Notes: generated from the letters alone by a model not told the origin. 64,000 nt of DNA from Streptomyces ficellus (GCF_030406405.1 NZ_JAUEPL010000001.1:186001-250000), one strand, 5' to 3'; positions 43,267-52,519 are shown, counted from the first letter of the stretch. Made by a program: numbers and translations.

Positions 43267-44672
43267 AACTTCAAGCCCACGAGTTCAGACTGACCGACCA
43301 CGACGTCTGGCGCAGCGCCCGGGAGTCCATTCCCGAGCAGCCCGGCCTGCTGATCGAACTCAGTGCCGCCGGAGTCTCCGGCTGGGGCGAGGCCGTGGCC
43401 TTCATGACCGACCGCTACAACTCCGCTCTCGCGGCCATGCACGACGACCTGCGCCGGGTCGCGGGCACCCTGCGTACCCTCCCGGCCGACGATCCCGAGG
43501 GCACCTGGGCCGTACTGGCCCCACTGCTCGCGGGATCCCCCTTCACGCTCGCGGCCCTCGACGTCGCCGCGCACGACCTGGCGGCGCGGCTGGCCGACGT
43601 ACCGCTGTGGAAGCACCTCGGCGCGGACCCACCCGGCGCGCTGCGCTCCAGCTACAGCATCGGGCTCGACGAGCCGGCCGTCATGGTGCGCAAGCTGCTG
43701 GGACGGCCGGGCTGGCCCGCGTACAAGGTGAAGCTCGCCGCACCCGGCGATCTGCACATCCTCAAGGCGCTGCGGGACCACACCGACGCCCCGTTCTACG
43801 TGGACGGCAACTGCGGCTGGGACCTGCCCGGCACGCTCGCCGCGCTCGACGCCATGGTGGAGCTCGGCGTGGAACTGCTGGAGCAACCCTTCCCCCGCGA
43901 ACACTGGGACGACGCCCGCACACTCAAAGAGGCCTCTCCGATACCGGTGTTCGCGGACGAGAGCATCACCGGTCCGGACGACCTCGACGCCTGTGCGGAC
44001 GCGTTCGACGGCGTCAACCTCAAGCTGATGAAGGCGGGGGGCATCACCCCGGTGCTGCGGATGCTGCGCCGGGCGCGTGTCGCGGGCCTCGGCACGATGC
44101 TCGGCTGCATGCCGGAATCGAGCGCCGGAGTCTCGGCCACGGCCAACTTCGGCCCCTACGTCGACCACCTCGACGCCGACTCCATCGCCCTGCTTGCGGT
44201 GGACACCGGCGCCGGCGTCCTGCTCGACGACAGCGGCCGGATCACCCTGCCGGACGCCCCCGGCACCGGGTTCGTCCCGGACTTCTCCGGTCCGGCGTTC
44301 ACCGTACGGCCCACCGCGGGCGGGCTGCCGGACTGGGACGGCGGGCAGTTGTCCGCGTACCGCGAGGGCACCGAGGTTGCCTCGGTCCGCGTCCGGCGCC
44401 GGCCGCTGCCCGGCGGCGCGCCTTCCGAGCGCGTCCGGCAGTTGGCCGAGCTGTCCACAGCCGGCGGGGTGAGCGACACGGAGCTCACGGCCCTGCTGCG
44501 CACAGCCGTCACCCGGGCCGTGGCCGGCGGGGCCGACACGGTCTGGATGCATGCGGAGCCGGCGGTCCCGGCCGCCGCCCGGGCCGCCGGCTTCACGCCC
44601 CACGACGGCGATACCGATCCCCTCTTGGTCTGGAAGGCGAATCCGCATGACCGGCACGACCACAGCGCATGA
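43263..44672 (+). CDS. Enolase-superfamily epimerase (dipeptide-epimerase type) with extra C-terminal domain
   Basis: 469 residues. Residues 1-365 form a muconate-lactonising/dipeptide-epimerase barrel: K155 and K157 (AYKVKL), metal ligands D181 (YVDGN), E207 (LLEQPF) and D232 (ADESI), and the opposite lysine in NLKLMKAGG. Two-lysine sites racemise a carbon next to a carboxylate, as in L-Ala-D/L-Glu epimerase. The last 100 residues (RQLAELSTAGGVSDTELTAL to ARAAGFTPHDGDTDPLLVWK) are additional and look like half of a GNAT domain. Such a fusion is unusual to me. It starts inside the radical SAM gene's stop. Confidence 0.85.
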   Translation: MKLQAHEFRLTDHDVWRSARESIPEQPGLLIELSAAGVSGWGEAVAFMTDRYNSALAAMHDDLRRVAGTLRTLPADDPEGTWAVLAPLLAGSPFTLAALDVAAHDLAARLADVPLWKHLGADPPGALRSSYSIGLDEPAVMVRKLLGRPGWPAYKVKLAAPGDLHILKALRDHTDAPFYVDGNCGWDLPGTLAALDAMVELGVELLEQPFPREHWDDARTLKEASPIPVFADESITGPDDLDACADAFDGVNLKLMKAGGITPVLRMLRRARVAGLGTMLGCMPESSAGVSATANFGPYVDHLDADSIALLAVDTGAGVLLDDSGRITLPDAPGTGFVPDFSGPAFTVRPTAGGLPDWDGGQLSAYREGTEVASVRVRRRPLPGGAPSERVRQLAELSTAGGVSDTELTALLRTAVTRAVAGGADTVWMHAEPAVPAAARAAGFTPHDGDTDPLLVWKANPHDRHDHSA

Positions 44673-45741
44673 ATCCGAGGCGCTCGCGGCGACCGAAACG
44701 CCCGCGCGGCTCGCGGCGGACACCGCCACTGCCGTCGCCGTGGCCGCTCTCCGCGCTGCGGGCGTCCCTGAAGGTGACGCCCGCGACGTGGCCGCCGCGC
44801 TGACCGACACCTCCCTGCGCGGCATCGACACCCACGGCCTGCGGCTGCTCCCGCAGTACCTCACGGAACTCGAGGAGCGGATCGCCACCGCACGGCCCGA
44901 CATCACCGTCGTACGGGACTCCGGCGCAGCCGTGATGCTCGACGCCGACGGCGCCCTCGGCGTGGTCGCCGGCCTCGCCGCCGCGCGGATCGCCGCCGAA
45001 CGAGCCCGCGCGCACGGCGTGGCCGCGGTCGGCGTGCGAAACTCCAACCACTTCGGCGCCGCGTCCGTCTACAGCCGTCGTCTCGCCGCCCAGGGCCTGG
45101 TCGGCATCGTCACCACCTCCGCGGCCTCCCGTGTCGCCCCCTTCGGGGGCACGCAGCCGCTGTACGGCACCAATCCGCTCAGCTTCGCCGCCGCCGGCGA
45201 CGGCGACGAGTTCGCCCTTGACATGGCCACCAGCCAGGTGTGCTTCGGCGAGATCAAGGAGCGGCGCAAGCACGGCCGCGCCCTCGACAGCGGCTGGGCC
45301 ACCGATACCGAGGGACGCCCCGCCACCGACCCGGAGGACGCGTACGCCTTGTCCCCGCTCGGCGGCTACAAGGGTCAGGGCCTCGCCATGGTCGCCACTC
45401 TCCTCGGCGCCGTCCTCACCGGCTCGCCCGCGGACTGGCACCTGGAGCACATCGGCGCGTCCGCTCCCGGCCGCAGCCGCCAAATCGGCCACTTCCTCAT
45501 CTGCCTCGACCCGGCCTCTTTCGCCGGTACGGAGAGCTTCGCCGCCGGCTTCAGTGACCTGGTGACCACCACCCGGCAGGCCCCGCCCGGCGTCGACGCC
45601 GCTCTGTCCGTCCAGGTGCCCGGTGATCCGCAGCGTCGTACCGCCGAGCAACGAGCCGCCCACGGCATACCGCTCGACCCGCACACCGCGCGCGCGTTCG
45701 CGGAGCTCGCCGCCCGCCACGGAATCGAGGCCGGCGCGTGA
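44647..45741 (+). CDS. Ldh/malate-dehydrogenase-2 family NAD(P)H oxidoreductase
   Basis: 364 residues from ATG 44647, overlapping the epimerase end by 26 bp. Family motifs: LTDTSLRGIDTHGLRLLPQY with the catalytic His, VAAVGVRNSNHFGAASVYSR, GTNPLSFAAAGDGDEFALDM and SPLGGYKGQGLAMVATLLGA. Members reduce 2-oxo acids or cyclic imines (for example delta-1-piperideine-2-carboxylate) and are unrelated to Rossmann dehydrogenases. With the aminotransferase and the 2-hydroxy-acid oxidase in the same operon, it probably handles a 2-oxo/2-hydroxy or imino acid intermediate. Confidence 0.88.
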   Translation: MTGTTTAHESEALAATETPARLAADTATAVAVAALRAAGVPEGDARDVAAALTDTSLRGIDTHGLRLLPQYLTELEERIATARPDITVVRDSGAAVMLDADGALGVVAGLAAARIAAERARAHGVAAVGVRNSNHFGAASVYSRRLAAQGLVGIVTTSAASRVAPFGGTQPLYGTNPLSFAAAGDGDEFALDMATSQVCFGEIKERRKHGRALDSGWATDTEGRPATDPEDAYALSPLGGYKGQGLAMVATLLGAVLTGSPADWHLEHIGASAPGRSRQIGHFLICLDPASFAGTESFAAGFSDLVTTTRQAPPGVDAALSVQVPGDPQRRTAEQRAAHGIPLDPHTARAFAELAARHGIEAGA

Positions 45742-46964
45742 TCCTGGTCCTGCTCAGCCCGCGCAACGCCGGGCTTCCCTTGGGCGAATGGCTTGGCGAG
45801 GAGACGGGCCGGCTGCTCGCGGTTACCGGGGCAGGGGTCGACCCCGGTCCCGGCTTCCTCGATGTCGAGCCCGTCGCCGACTACTTCGACGACGCGTCCG
45901 TACACAAGGCCGCGCGCCGCTTGTGCGATCGGCACCAGGTCACCCGCGTTCTGGCCCTGGCCGAGGTGGATGTGGAGCGCGCCGCGCAGTTGCGGAACGA
46001 GTTCGACCTGCCCGGCCAGCGTCCCGAGAGCGCCCGCGCGTACCGGGACAAGATCTGTATGAAGGAGCTGGCGGCGGCGGGCGGGGTACGGGTGCCGGCC
46101 TTCGCGCCCCTCGCCTCCGAGGCCGACGTGCTCGCCTTCATGGCGGCCCACCCCGGCCCGGTCGTGGTCAAGCCACGCGACGGCTCCGGTTCCACCGGCG
46201 TGGCCGTCCTCGAAACACCTGCGGATCTTCCTGCTGTGGCGGGCCGTATCCGCTCCGGGGACCACGAGGTGGAGGAGTTCGTGGCCGGCCGGTTCTGCCA
46301 TGTCGACGCCCTGCATGTCGGCGGCGAACCGGTGGTCTCCATCCCCTCCGTGTACACCGACGGCGGCTGTCTGTCGCACTGGACCGACTCGGGCAACGGA
46401 AGCTGGATGCTGGAGCCGGACGACCCGCTGCACGCCCGGTTGGTGGCGGAGACCTGGCGGCTCGTCGCCGCGTTGCCCCACGCGCCTTCGCTCTTCGTCC
46501 ACGCGGAGTTCTTCGTGACGGATGCGGACGAGATCGTGCTCTGCGAGGTCGCGGGCCGAGTCGGCGGCACCCCGATCCCGGCCATGCTGGAGGCCGTACT
46601 CGGCCTCGACCCACGGCATCTGTGGGCCAGGATCGAGTGCGGGCTGCCCGTGAACCTGGACGCGGTCCGAGACCACGTCCGGTCGGCGCCGCTCGTCGCC
46701 AACTTCGGGCTGCCGCCGCGGAACGGGCGGATCACCCGGATTCCGCACGAACCGCCCACCGGCGCCCAGGGCTTCACCGTCCTCGCCGAGGAAGGCGAGG
46801 ACTGGGGCGGCGAACGCTACCGGGCCCGCAAGTCCGGCGACTTCATCGCCACCTGGCTGGTGACCGCCCGGACGGCCGGGGAACTCCTCGCCCTCGTGGC
46901 CAAGAGCGAGGCGGAGGCCGAGGCCGCCTTCGGCTGGGACCTCGTATCGGAGGAAGCACCGTGA
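45738..46964 (+). CDS. ATP-grasp ligase (first of two)
   Basis: 408 residues from GTG 45738 (GTGA overlap). A pre-ATP-grasp N-terminal domain (ILVLLSPRNAGLPLGEW) precedes the ATP-grasp fold: DKICMKELAAAGGVRVPAF, PVVVKPRDGSGSTGVAVL (glycine-rich loop), VEEFVAGRFCHVDALHVGG and FVTDADEIVLCEVAGRVGGT with acidic Mg2+ ligands. It activates a carboxylate as acyl phosphate and joins it to an amine. In a cluster without NRPS genes it is a likely amide-forming enzyme. Substrates unknown. Confidence 0.88.
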   Translation: MILVLLSPRNAGLPLGEWLGEETGRLLAVTGAGVDPGPGFLDVEPVADYFDDASVHKAARRLCDRHQVTRVLALAEVDVERAAQLRNEFDLPGQRPESARAYRDKICMKELAAAGGVRVPAFAPLASEADVLAFMAAHPGPVVVKPRDGSGSTGVAVLETPADLPAVAGRIRSGDHEVEEFVAGRFCHVDALHVGGEPVVSIPSVYTDGGCLSHWTDSGNGSWMLEPDDPLHARLVAETWRLVAALPHAPSLFVHAEFFVTDADEIVLCEVAGRVGGTPIPAMLEAVLGLDPRHLWARIECGLPVNLDAVRDHVRSAPLVANFGLPPRNGRITRIPHEPPTGAQGFTVLAEEGEDWGGERYRARKSGDFIATWLVTARTAGELLALVAKSEAEAEAAFGWDLVSEEAP

Positions 46965-48205
46965 GTTGCCTGACTGGGAGTTCCCTGACTGCCGAGGTCC
47001 TCGACCCCGCGACCCGACCCACCGCCGCGGATTTCCCGGCGCTGGAGCGGCCGCCGGTCATCTGGGAGGACGACCGCTGGTGGCGGTTCACCGAACGTAC
47101 CGACCTGCACGAGACCCGCTACCTCGGCGTGTACGAGGGGAGCGTGCTCGTGGCCCTGGCCCCGCTGCTGGTGACCCGCGACGGCGGCGGACTGCTTTTC
47201 TACGACGCCCCCAAGATGGTTGGTGACCTGGGTGCCTTCGGCGACCCGGAGCGGTTGCCGGAGCGCGGGCAGGCCCGCTGGGAGCAGCTCACCGGCGCAG
47301 TCCCGGACGCCCGCCGCGACCAATACCCCTCGGTTGCCCTATCCGTCTTCGGCTCCCACCACGGCATCGTCCATGCCATCGGACGCACCGGAGCCGAGCG
47401 GCGGGAGGTCCTCGCCGAGCTGCCCCGCCTGCTCGATGACGCGGCCCGTACCCTCGGCTGCCGCAGCAGCGCCCTGCTGTACGTCACGGACGAACAGGCC
47501 GAGGCCATCGGCCCGGCCGCCGAGGCACTGGGCCACACCCCGGCCGTGCTCGGTGCTGAGTCCGTGATGCGGCTCGACGCCTCGGATTGGGACACGTACC
47601 TGGCCGGGCTGGTGAGCAAGAAGCGCATGCGGACCAACCGCGAGCTGGGACAGTACGCGAAGGCCGGCTTCCGGACCGTGATCAGTGAAGGCCCCGACGC
47701 GTTGTCGGACTCGATAATCGACCTGCAGGTGGGACTCCGCGCCAAGTACGGGCTGCCCGGCGGCCGCCCCCGCGTGCAGAGGGACTTCGACGCCATCCGC
47801 GAGACCGTCGGCGACAGCATCCTGGTGCTCAGCGCCGAACTCGGCGGCGAGACCCTCGGCTTCTGTCTCTACCTCCGGTCGGGCGACGCGCTGTACGGGA
47901 GGACCGCCGGCTTCGACGAGGACCGGGCAAAGGGCGTCTACTTCGTCCTCACCTACTACGAGACCGTCCGCTGGTGTCTGGCCAACGGAGTCCGCGAGAT
48001 CTGGTACGGCCTCGCCGCCTACGAGGCGAAGAAGCTTCGCGGATGCGACATCGAGCCGCGCCAGGGCTGGTTCCGCTTCACCGGCGCCGGCCACGAGACC
48101 CTCGCGGAGACCGTCCGCCTGCAGAGCGCCGGCGAGGACTTGCGGCTGCGCAGCCTCGGCCCGACAGCACCACCCCACAAGGAGACTGAGCCGACATGCC
48201 ACTGA
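46961..48205 (+). CDS. GNAT/FemAB-like (BioF2/CF-32 type) acyl- or aminoacyl-transferase
   Basis: 414 residues from GTG 46961 (GGAGGAAG upstream; GTGA overlap). Tandem GNAT-like halves as in the FemAB/peptidoglycan-biosynthesis group: an N-terminal half with RYLGVYEGSVLVALAPLLVT and a C-terminal half with SKKRMRTNRELGQYAKAGF, ELGGETLGFCLYLRSGDALY and FVLTYYETVRWCLANGVREI. Relatives transfer amino acids from charged tRNA or acyl groups to amines; VlmA of valanimycin synthesis is a tRNA-using precedent I recall for natural products. Here it may add a residue. Function is inferred from fold and context. Confidence 0.75.
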   Translation: MSCLTGSSLTAEVLDPATRPTAADFPALERPPVIWEDDRWWRFTERTDLHETRYLGVYEGSVLVALAPLLVTRDGGGLLFYDAPKMVGDLGAFGDPERLPERGQARWEQLTGAVPDARRDQYPSVALSVFGSHHGIVHAIGRTGAERREVLAELPRLLDDAARTLGCRSSALLYVTDEQAEAIGPAAEALGHTPAVLGAESVMRLDASDWDTYLAGLVSKKRMRTNRELGQYAKAGFRTVISEGPDALSDSIIDLQVGLRAKYGLPGGRPRVQRDFDAIRETVGDSILVLSAELGGETLGFCLYLRSGDALYGRTAGFDEDRAKGVYFVLTYYETVRWCLANGVREIWYGLAAYEAKKLRGCDIEPRQGWFRFTGAGHETLAETVRLQSAGEDLRLRSLGPTAPPHKETEPTCH

Positions 48206-49116
48206 CCCCTACGCCCTTCATCTGGATGGACGGCGACCTGGTCCCCTGGGACGACGCCAAGGTGCATGTGCTCACGCCGAGCCTGCACTACGGATGGGGT
48301 GTTTACGAGGGCATCCGTGCCTACGCAACCGACGCAGGGTCCGCCGTGTTCCGGCTGCGCGAGCACATCGCCCGGCTTCGCGATTCGGCCCGCGTCTACC
48401 TCATGGAACTCCCCTGGACCGACGAGGAGCTCGTCGAGGCGGTCCGCGAGCTGTGCCGCGTCAACGGCCAGGAGTCCTGTTACATCCGGCCCATTGCCTA
48501 CCTCGGATACGGGGAGATGGGCGTGGCCCCGCAGCTCGACGCGGTCCGCCTGTCCATAGCCGTCTGGCCTTGGGGCTCGTACCTGGGTGACAAGGCGGAG
48601 ACCGAGGGCTGCCGCCTCATCGTCAGCAACTGGCAGCGCAACTCGAACCAGACGGTTCCCCCGCTGGCCAAGGCCACCGGCGCCTACGTCAACAGTGCGC
48701 TGGCCAAGGTGGGTGCGCAGCGCGCGGGCTACGACGACGCCCTCATGCTGACCGCGAACGGCCACATCGCGGAGGCCTCGGCCGCCAACCTGTTCCTTGT
48801 CCGGGACGGCGCCCTGATCACCCCACCCGTCAGCGACGGCATCCTGCCGGGCATCACCCGCGACAGCGTCATCACCTTCGCCCGCGACCTCGGCCTGCCG
48901 GTCACCGAGCGCAGCATCCCTCGCAGCGAGGTGTACATCGCCGACGAGGCGTTCCTCACCGGCACTGCCGCGGAGATCGTCCCGGTGGCCTCCGTGGACG
49001 AGCGGCCGGTCGGCGCGGGCGGTGTCGGCCCGGTCACCAAGCAACTGCGCGATCTGTTCCAGGAGGTCGTCCGGGGCCGCAACGAGACGTACGCGCGCTG
49101 GCTGGAATGCGTATGA
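48196..49116 (+). CDS. Class IV (branched-chain type) PLP aminotransferase
   Basis: 306 residues, close to IlvE length. FIWMDGDLVPWDDAKVHVLT and the YEGIRAYAT region open the fold; the PLP lysine is K159 in PPLAKATGAYVNS, and GHIAEASAANLFLV is the conserved cofactor-binding stretch. It exchanges an amino group between glutamate and a 2-oxo acid. As a cluster-embedded copy overlapping both neighbours (10 and 4 bp), it more likely serves the pathway's special amino acid than housekeeping valine/leucine synthesis. Confidence 0.9.
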   Translation: MPLTPTPFIWMDGDLVPWDDAKVHVLTPSLHYGWGVYEGIRAYATDAGSAVFRLREHIARLRDSARVYLMELPWTDEELVEAVRELCRVNGQESCYIRPIAYLGYGEMGVAPQLDAVRLSIAVWPWGSYLGDKAETEGCRLIVSNWQRNSNQTVPPLAKATGAYVNSALAKVGAQRAGYDDALMLTANGHIAEASAANLFLVRDGALITPPVSDGILPGITRDSVITFARDLGLPVTERSIPRSEVYIADEAFLTGTAAEIVPVASVDERPVGAGGVGPVTKQLRDLFQEVVRGRNETYARWLECV

Positions 49117-49895
49117 CCACCGAGTGCGAGGTTCCGTCCGGGCGGGAACGCCCGGGCGTGCTGACGGCGGTGGCGCTTCTGGAGGAAGCCGCCGCCGGCT
49201 TGCCCCGCGTACCCGACAGCCACCCCGGTCACGTGTCGCTGGGCGAGGAGGTGTGCGACCGGCTGCTCGATCTGGCCGCCGCCCGGGCCTGGCTCCGTGT
49301 CACCGCGGCGGCCTCCCCGGACGCCACCGACGACGTGATGCACGGCTGCGTCCGCTGGGCGGTCCAGGAGGACGTCGTACGGACCCGGGCGGACGCCATG
49401 GGCGCCGAGGGCACGCAGCCCGTGCGCGAAGGGCATCCGGTCGACTCCGCACACCAGTTGGTCACACGCCTGATCACTTCCCTCGCCGACGCCGCGTACT
49501 ACGACAAGGTGTGCGCGCGGCTGCGCACGGTGCTGGGGCGGCGCCCGGACGGCCGGGCGGCCGCCGCGTGGGACATCGCGGACGAGGCATTGCGCGGGCT
49601 CGGCGCCACGCGCGGTGAATGGGTGGGCGGCGATCCCGCGTTCACGGCCGCGGGCGGGTGGGTTCTGGTGGACCGGATAGGCCGCCTCCAGCTGGCCGCC
49701 GCCTTGCTCTCCGAGGTGGCCAACCTCCCGGAGGCGGAAGGGCTGCTGTGCATCAACGCGGCCCGCCGGTACACCTGGAACTGGCTGCGGCAGCCCCCTC
49801 CGGAGGCGGCCACCGAGATCCACGTGCGGCGTACCGGCGAACTGGTCCGATGGATCAGATCGGCCGCGCCCTCCGCGCAGGTAACCACCGCATGA
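49113..49895 (+). CDS. Uncharacterised helical protein of the biosynthetic operon
   Basis: 260 residues if started at ATG 49113 (ATGA overlap with the aminotransferase); ATG 49107 is also possible. It is predicted soluble and largely helical: VLTAVALLEEAAAGLPRVPD, EEVCDRLLDLAAARAWLRVT, HQLVTRLITSLADAAYYDKV, LLCINAARRYTWNWLRQPPP. I see no cofactor motif, cysteine pair or signal peptide and do not recognise a family. Its overlap with both flanking genes implies a required part of the pathway, perhaps a carrier, scaffold or new enzyme. Confidence 0.75.
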   Translation: MTTECEVPSGRERPGVLTAVALLEEAAAGLPRVPDSHPGHVSLGEEVCDRLLDLAAARAWLRVTAAASPDATDDVMHGCVRWAVQEDVVRTRADAMGAEGTQPVREGHPVDSAHQLVTRLITSLADAAYYDKVCARLRTVLGRRPDGRAAAAWDIADEALRGLGATRGEWVGGDPAFTAAGGWVLVDRIGRLQLAAALLSEVANLPEAEGLLCINAARRYTWNWLRQPPPEAATEIHVRRTGELVRWIRSAAPSAQVTTA

Positions 49896-51241
49896 GCGGT
49901 ACCGGGACCAAGACCGGGGCGGCGGTCCGGCAGAGCGGGAGGGCCGCGCGCTTCCTGCTCTCGATCCTGCCCAGGACCCCCGCCGGGCGGAAGCTGGCAG
50001 CGGGCGCCGGGGTCGACTCCGTCGGCTCCGGCATGTTCCTCGCCGCCTCGACGCTGTACTTCGTCACCGTGGTCGGCCTGCCGGCCGCTCAGGTCGGCAT
50101 GGTGCTCTCCATTGCGGGCGTCGTCGGGCTGCTCAGCCCGGTGCCGCTCGGCCGGCTGGCCGACCGTACCGGCCCGACAAAGGTGTACGTGGCGCTGCTC
50201 GCGGCCCGCGGTGCCGGCTACGCCGGCTTCGCGCTGGTCGACAACTTCTGGCCGTACGCGATCCTGACGTGCCTGCTGACCGCGCTGGACCGGGGCTGTT
50301 CGCCGCTGCAGCAGGTCGTGGTCGGGCTCATCGAGGGCGGCGAGAACCAGACCCGGACGATGGCCTCGATCCGCTCGGTGCGCAACATCGGGCTGACGGC
50401 GGGCTTCCTGCTGGCCGGCGCGGTGCTGGCAATCGAGCACCGGGCTGCGTTCGCGGTGCTGTTCCTCGGCAACTCCCTCACCTTCTTCGTCATCGCCATG
50501 GTCGTGGAGCGGCTGCGGCGCAAAACGGCGGTGACGGACCGGCGTACGGAGTCGGTGAAGTCATCGACAAAGGCATCCTCGGACCCGGTGGCGGCATCCG
50601 TCCGCAGCCCTTTCCGGGATCTTCGCTTCATGCTGTTCACCGTCTCGAACGGCGTGCTGTGCCTGCACGACTCGGTTCTCTTCGTCCTGCTGCCGCTGTG
50701 GCTCACCACCGCCACCACCGCGCCCGCCTCGGCCGTCTCCGTGCTACTCGCCGTGAACACCGTGCTCACCGTGCTGCTGCAGGTCTACGTCGCGAAGTTC
50801 GCCGACACCACCGCCCGTGCGCTCAGGCTCATCTGGGCCGCGCTGCTCCCCCTGCTGCTGTCCTGCGGCGTCTTCGCGGGCGCGGAGCAGGTCTCTGTAT
50901 GGCCGGCCGCGGCCTTGGCCGTGCTCGCGGTCGTCCTGCTGACCGTCGGCGAGAACCTGCACTCCGTGGCGGTCTGGGGCCTGTCCTACGAGATGGCCCC
51001 CGCGCCCGCCCGCGCCCGCTACCTCGCCGCGTTCAGCCTCGGTGTGACGGGCCAGCAGATCGTGGGCCCCGTGCTGATGACCGCCGTGATACTGCCGCTG
51101 GGCAGCATCGGCTGGGCGCTGCTGGCCGTGGTCTTCGCCCTGGCCGCCCTGGTGGTACGGGCCACCGGCAGTCCGCGTGCCGAGCCGGGACCGGTACCCG
51201 CCGTCCCCTCCACCCCCACACCCACCGAGGTGACAACATGA
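49892..51241 (+). CDS. MFS exporter of the biosynthetic operon
   Basis: 449 residues from ATG 49892 (ATGA overlap). Twelve predicted helices, with the loop GRLADRTGPTKVYV between helices 2 and 3 and a long charged central loop (RLRRKTAVTDRRTESVKSST) between helices 6 and 7. Placement inside the operon between biosynthetic genes suggests export of the product and self-resistance. The C-terminal tail PGPVPAVPSTPTPTEVTT is Pro/Thr-rich and disordered. Confidence 0.87.
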   Translation: MSGTGTKTGAAVRQSGRAARFLLSILPRTPAGRKLAAGAGVDSVGSGMFLAASTLYFVTVVGLPAAQVGMVLSIAGVVGLLSPVPLGRLADRTGPTKVYVALLAARGAGYAGFALVDNFWPYAILTCLLTALDRGCSPLQQVVVGLIEGGENQTRTMASIRSVRNIGLTAGFLLAGAVLAIEHRAAFAVLFLGNSLTFFVIAMVVERLRRKTAVTDRRTESVKSSTKASSDPVAASVRSPFRDLRFMLFTVSNGVLCLHDSVLFVLLPLWLTTATTAPASAVSVLLAVNTVLTVLLQVYVAKFADTTARALRLIWAALLPLLLSCGVFAGAEQVSVWPAAALAVLAVVLLTVGENLHSVAVWGLSYEMAPAPARARYLAAFSLGVTGQQIVGPVLMTAVILPLGSIGWALLAVVFALAALVVRATGSPRAEPGPVPAVPSTPTPTEVTT

Positions 51242-52518
51242 CCGAGAACGTGCTCATCGTCGGCGGCGGCCGGGAGATCCCCGGCCTGATCCGCGAAGCG
51301 GGAGGCCCGGACGTGGCCACCACCATCCTGTGCCGCATGGATTTCCTTCCCAAAATCCGCAAGCCCGGCCAGCACGACCGGGTGCTCGCCGTACGCCGTG
51401 AGGCGCCCGACGAGGAGTGGATCTCGCTGGCCGAGGCGGTGCACGCCCGTCACCCCTTCACCCGGGTCGGCACTTTCGGCGAGCGCGACCAGGACCGCGC
51501 CGCGGCCGTGGCCGAGGCCCTGGGCCTGCCCTGCCACACCCCGCAGACCATCGCGTACGTGCACGACAAGCACGCGATGCGCCGTCGGCTCGCGGAGATC
51601 GGGGTCGACGACACACCCGTGGCGCGGGTCGCGGACGCAGCCGAACTGCGGTCCTTCCTCGCCGAGCACGGGACGCCCTGCGTGGTGAAGCCCGCACAGG
51701 GCGCCGCGAGCTTCGGCGTCTCTGTGGTGCGGAGCGTCGAGGAGGCCGACGCGGCCTTCGCACGCGCCTCCCGTGACTTCGCGGTGATCCCGGACGCCGG
51801 CGTACTCGTGGAACGCTTCCACGAGGGCCCCCAATTCAGCGTCGAGGCCTTCTCCGAGGACGGCGAACACGAGATCCTCGCGGTCACCCGCAAGTTCTCC
51901 GACCCGGTCGGCTTCGTCGAACTCGGCCACGTCGTGCCCGCCGAACTCTCCCCGGAGCAGACCGCGTCGGTCCACGACTTCGTATGCCGACTGCTCGACG
52001 GCCTCGGCATCGGTTACGGCGTGACCCATACCGAGGTGGTGCTGACCGCAGCCGGGCCGCGCGTCATCGAGACCCACGTGCGGCTCGCCGGGGATGAGAT
52101 CCCGTACCTCGTCCAGGATGTCACCGGAGTGGACCTGGTCGACTGCGTGGTCCGCCAGACCCTGGGCCAGTCCGTGCTCGCCGACATCCGCAGGACCCTC
52201 GCGGACCCGACCGTGGACCGGCGCCCCGAGGCCATCTGGTTCGCGGTGCCGCAGGCGCGCGGCACGCTGACGGCGATCAACGGGCTGGCCGACGCCGCCG
52301 GGCTGCCGGGCGTGGTGACCGCCGAGGCCCTCCTTGACGCAGGCGATGTGCTGGGGGACCTTGACAGTTCCGAATCCCGGGCGGCCTTCGTCCGGGCTCG
52401 GGGCGCGAACGCGGCCGAGGCCGTCGCGCGGGCCCAGGAGGCCGTGGCTGGGCTTGACTTCGTGGTGCAGGTGTCCGGCGGTGCCGGTGCCCGTTCCGGC
52501 GCGGAAGCCTGGGTCTGA
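51238..52518 (+). CDS. ATP-grasp ligase (second of two)
   Basis: 426 residues from ATG 51238 (ATGA overlap). Biotin-carboxylase-like N-terminus (VLIVGGGREIPGLIREAG), then HDKHAMRRRLAEIGVDDTPV, PCVVKPAQGAASFGVSVVRS (glycine-rich ATP loop), VERFHEGPQFSVEAFSEDGE and RVIETHVRLAGDEIPYLVQD with metal-binding residues. This is the L-amino-acid-ligase-like subgroup of ATP-grasp enzymes that make dipeptides through acyl phosphates. Differing from the ligase at 45738, it probably makes a second bond. Confidence 0.9.
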   Translation: MTENVLIVGGGREIPGLIREAGGPDVATTILCRMDFLPKIRKPGQHDRVLAVRREAPDEEWISLAEAVHARHPFTRVGTFGERDQDRAAAVAEALGLPCHTPQTIAYVHDKHAMRRRLAEIGVDDTPVARVADAAELRSFLAEHGTPCVVKPAQGAASFGVSVVRSVEEADAAFARASRDFAVIPDAGVLVERFHEGPQFSVEAFSEDGEHEILAVTRKFSDPVGFVELGHVVPAELSPEQTASVHDFVCRLLDGLGIGYGVTHTEVVLTAAGPRVIETHVRLAGDEIPYLVQDVTGVDLVDCVVRQTLGQSVLADIRRTLADPTVDRRPEAIWFAVPQARGTLTAINGLADAAGLPGVVTAEALLDAGDVLGDLDSSESRAAFVRARGANAAEAVARAQEAVAGLDFVVQVSGGAGARSGAEAWV

Positions 52519-52519
52519 C

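Noticed and set aside
45623..46960. Upstream extension of the FemAB-like gene to 45623
   Set aside because: The extension is a shadow of the ATP-grasp gene. GTG 46961 has GGAGGAAG upstream and a GTGA overlap.
48196..49116. Housekeeping ilvE
   Set aside because: The sequence alone would allow it, but it overlaps both operon neighbours and lies inside the island, so a pathway-specific role is favoured.
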